DNA of 39,203 bases. Origin: Candidatus Saccharimonadota bacterium. Lineage in GTDB: Bacteria > Patescibacteriota > Saccharimonadia > Saccharimonadales > Saccharimonadaceae. Each line of letters begins with the position of its first letter. Position 1 is the first letter of the stretch. The stretch is from NCBI GenBank assembly GCA_017455145.1, contig JAFTBP010000009.1, positions 1-39,203 of the forward strand, written 5' to 3'. The notes beneath the pieces were generated by a model. The model was not told the DNA's origin, ran no database searches, and saw only the letters and a list, made by a program, of their open reading frames with translations. The position numbers were made by a program, and so were the translations under genes. Below, piece by piece: positions 38,046 to 39,203 of this stretch.

Positions 38046-38273
38046 ATGGCACAGAATCTAAAAACTGGCGATAAAGTAGTTATCATCGCGGGCGACAACA
38101 AAGGTAAATCTGGCAAAATCGTCAAAATGGACAGAGAGAACAACAAAGCTTTCATTGAAGGTATTGAGGTTCGCGAACGCCATCTTAAGAAGACCCAGTT
38201 TAACCCTGCTGGTGGCAAGAAAACCATCCACGTCGGAATCAATTTGTCTAATCTTAAGAAGGAGGGCAAATAA
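38046..38273 (+). CDS. rplX: 50S ribosomal protein L24, short form
   Basis: Assembly initiator near the tunnel exit. 75 aa, shorter than the usual ~100: the KOW domain is complete (KTGDKVVIIAGDNKGKSGKI, EGIEVRERHLKKTQFNPAGG) but the C-terminal extension is missing. Overlaps rplE by one base. Confidence 0.95.
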   Translation: MAQNLKTGDKVVIIAGDNKGKSGKIVKMDRENNKAFIEGIEVRERHLKKTQFNPAGGKKTIHVGINLSNLKKEGK

Positions 38274-38845
38274 TGGCAGACGCTAAATATATCCCAAGAC
38301 TAAAATCTGAGTACGACGAAAAAATCGTCAAAACTTTGATGAAAGATCTTGGTATCAAGAATATCAACGAAGTTCCAAAGCTAGAAAAAGTTGTAGTATC
38401 TTGTGGCGTTGGTAAAAAACGCGACGACAAGCGCTACACTGAGACCGTAGAGCTTACTTTGGCCAAAATTACCGGTCAGGCTACTACTGCTCGTCTAGCC
38501 AAGAAGTCTATTGCTACCTTTAAGATTAGAAAAGGTATGGGCGCCCCAATCGGCTATCTTACTACCCTTCGCGGTGTCAAGATGTACGAATTTGTTGACC
38601 GCCTCATTAACATCGCTCTTCCACACGTACGTGACTTCCACGGCGTTCCTAGAAGCAGCTTTGACAAGCAAGGCAACTACAGCTTAGGCCTCAAAGAGCA
38701 AACCGTCTTCCCAGAAATTACCTTTGAAGACGCTGCCGTTCTCCACGGTCTAGAAGTTACCTTTATTATCAAGAACGGATCAAAAGAAGGGAGCACTAGA
38801 TTGCTAGAGCTATTTGGTATGCCGTTTGAGAAGGAGGAGAAGTAA
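38273..38845 (+). CDS. rplE: 50S ribosomal protein L5
   Basis: 5S rRNA-binding protein of the central protuberance. 190 aa, near usual length. Has [55 protein letters not shown], and [20 protein letters not shown], then FPEITFED. Confidence 0.98.
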   Translation: MADAKYIPRLKSEYDEKIVKTLMKDLGIKNINEVPKLEKVVVSCGVGKKRDDKRYTETVELTLAKITGQATTARLAKKSIATFKIRKGMGAPIGYLTTLRGVKMYEFVDRLINIALPHVRDFHGVPRSSFDKQGNYSLGLKEQTVFPEITFEDAAVLHGLEVTFIIKNGSKEGSTRLLELFGMPFEKEEK

Positions 38846-38846
38846 T

Positions 38847-39116
38847 ATGGCTAAGACTAGTGCAATCCTCCGTGATCAAAAAAGGCAAAAAATGTACGAG
38901 AAATACAAAGACAAGCGTGCCGCACTTAAGGCAGCCGGAGATTTGGAAGGTCTTCAGAAGCTTCCAAGAAACTCTAGCCCAACACGCCTCAAGAACCGTG
39001 ACCTCCTAGACGGACGTCCACGCGGTTATATGCGTCGTTTTGGTCTTTCCCGTATTAATTTCCGTGAAAAAGCCTCTAAGGGTGAAATCCCAGGCGTAAC
39101 AAAGAGTAGCTGGTAA
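38847..39116 (+). CDS. rpsN: 30S ribosomal protein S14, zinc-free long form
   Basis: 30S head protein near S3 and S10. 89 aa with C-terminal [20 protein letters not shown] and [12 protein letters not shown], the S14 signature. No Cys at all, so the zinc-independent C-minus type. The ATG at 38847 has AAGGAGGAG upstream. Confidence 0.96.
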   Translation: MAKTSAILRDQKRQKMYEKYKDKRAALKAAGDLEGLQKLPRNSSPTRLKNRDLLDGRPRGYMRRFGLSRINFREKASKGEIPGVTKSSW

Positions 39117-39132
39117 GGAGAAAGGAGTATTT

Positions 39133-39203
39133 ATGTCATTACAATCTACTGATCAAATCGCTGACCTGATTACTCGCATCCGCAACGCTATTCAGGTTAA
39201 CAA
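39133..39203 (+). CDS. rpsH: 30S ribosomal protein S8, 3' part beyond window
   Basis: Only the first 23 residues are seen: start MSLQSTDQIADLITRIRNAI, which matches the S8 N-terminus. AAAGGAG precedes the ATG. Position after rpsN fits the spc order. Confidence 0.9.
   Translation, partial: MSLQSTDQIADLITRIRNAIQVN

Noticed and set aside
1-39203. tRNA, rRNA, CRISPR or transposase genes
   Set aside because: Looked for by eye on both strands and not seen; a covariance-model search would be needed to exclude a tRNA fully.

Overview
The window reads as a chromosome segment of a small-genome bacterium of the Candidate Phyla Radiation (Patescibacteria), most likely a Saccharibacteria (TM7) relative. 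This rests on overall gene content and protein character: a stripped-down core gene set, many proteins with short charged tails, a FemX/DegT envelope operon, and a ribosomal protein cluster with no L29 gene. It is an inference, not a phylogeny. UGA is an ordinary stop: no core gene has an internal TGA, and the hydrolase gene ends in TGA. That argues against the UGA-recoding Absconditabacteria and Gracilibacteria. I found no tRNA, rRNA, CRISPR array or transposase.

Layout. 1-996 is the 3' part of tuf (EF-Tu), followed by a run of hairpins. 1153-4466 is an island of four unrecognised or weakly recognised proteins (one secreted, one ankyrin-like) that brackets rpsJ (S10). 4523-11292 is a tight, overlapping plus-strand operon for envelope or peptide-bridge chemistry: a Mur-ligase-like ATPase, an alpha/beta hydrolase, two DegT-type PLP proteins (one with a 215-residue charged tail) and two FemX-type aminoacyltransferases. 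11341-13503 holds an HdeD-like membrane protein and a minus-strand galU-ytxG-ytxH-like envelope operon. 13586-17848 holds dnaE and a SpoU-type RNA methyltransferase. 17927-21127 holds a two-TM hypothetical divergent from leuS. 21210-23224 is rpmF-nusB-nudix-rnc. 23306-24745 holds a hypothetical, rpsP and khpA. 24795-24900 is a probable free-standing small RNA. 24962-25393 is a hypothetical divergent from rpoBC (25636-32866). 33102 to the end is a long S10/spc-type ribosomal operon running rplC, D, W, B, rpsS, rplV, rpsC, rplP, rpsQ, rplN, X, E, rpsN, rpsH.

Regulation visible in sequence: many promoters have an extended -10 (TGnTATAAT or TGnTAAAAT). In three cases the -10 lies 6-8 bases before the ATG, predicting leaderless mRNAs (Mur-ligase-like gene, dnaE, RNA methyltransferase). 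Two hypothetical genes share a leader motif, GGGTGCACTTT, and each is divergent from an essential gene (leuS or rpoBC) with overlapping -35 elements. rpsJ, rpoB and rplC have structured leaders.

Best leads: loss of all eight zinc-binding cysteines in RpoC; a roughly 100-nt small RNA with a 10-base motif repeated in two hairpin loops; a 121-bp GC-rich imperfect palindrome lying in frame inside leuS; the Mur-ligase/DegT/FemX operon; the paired divergent promoters; and the missing rpmC.
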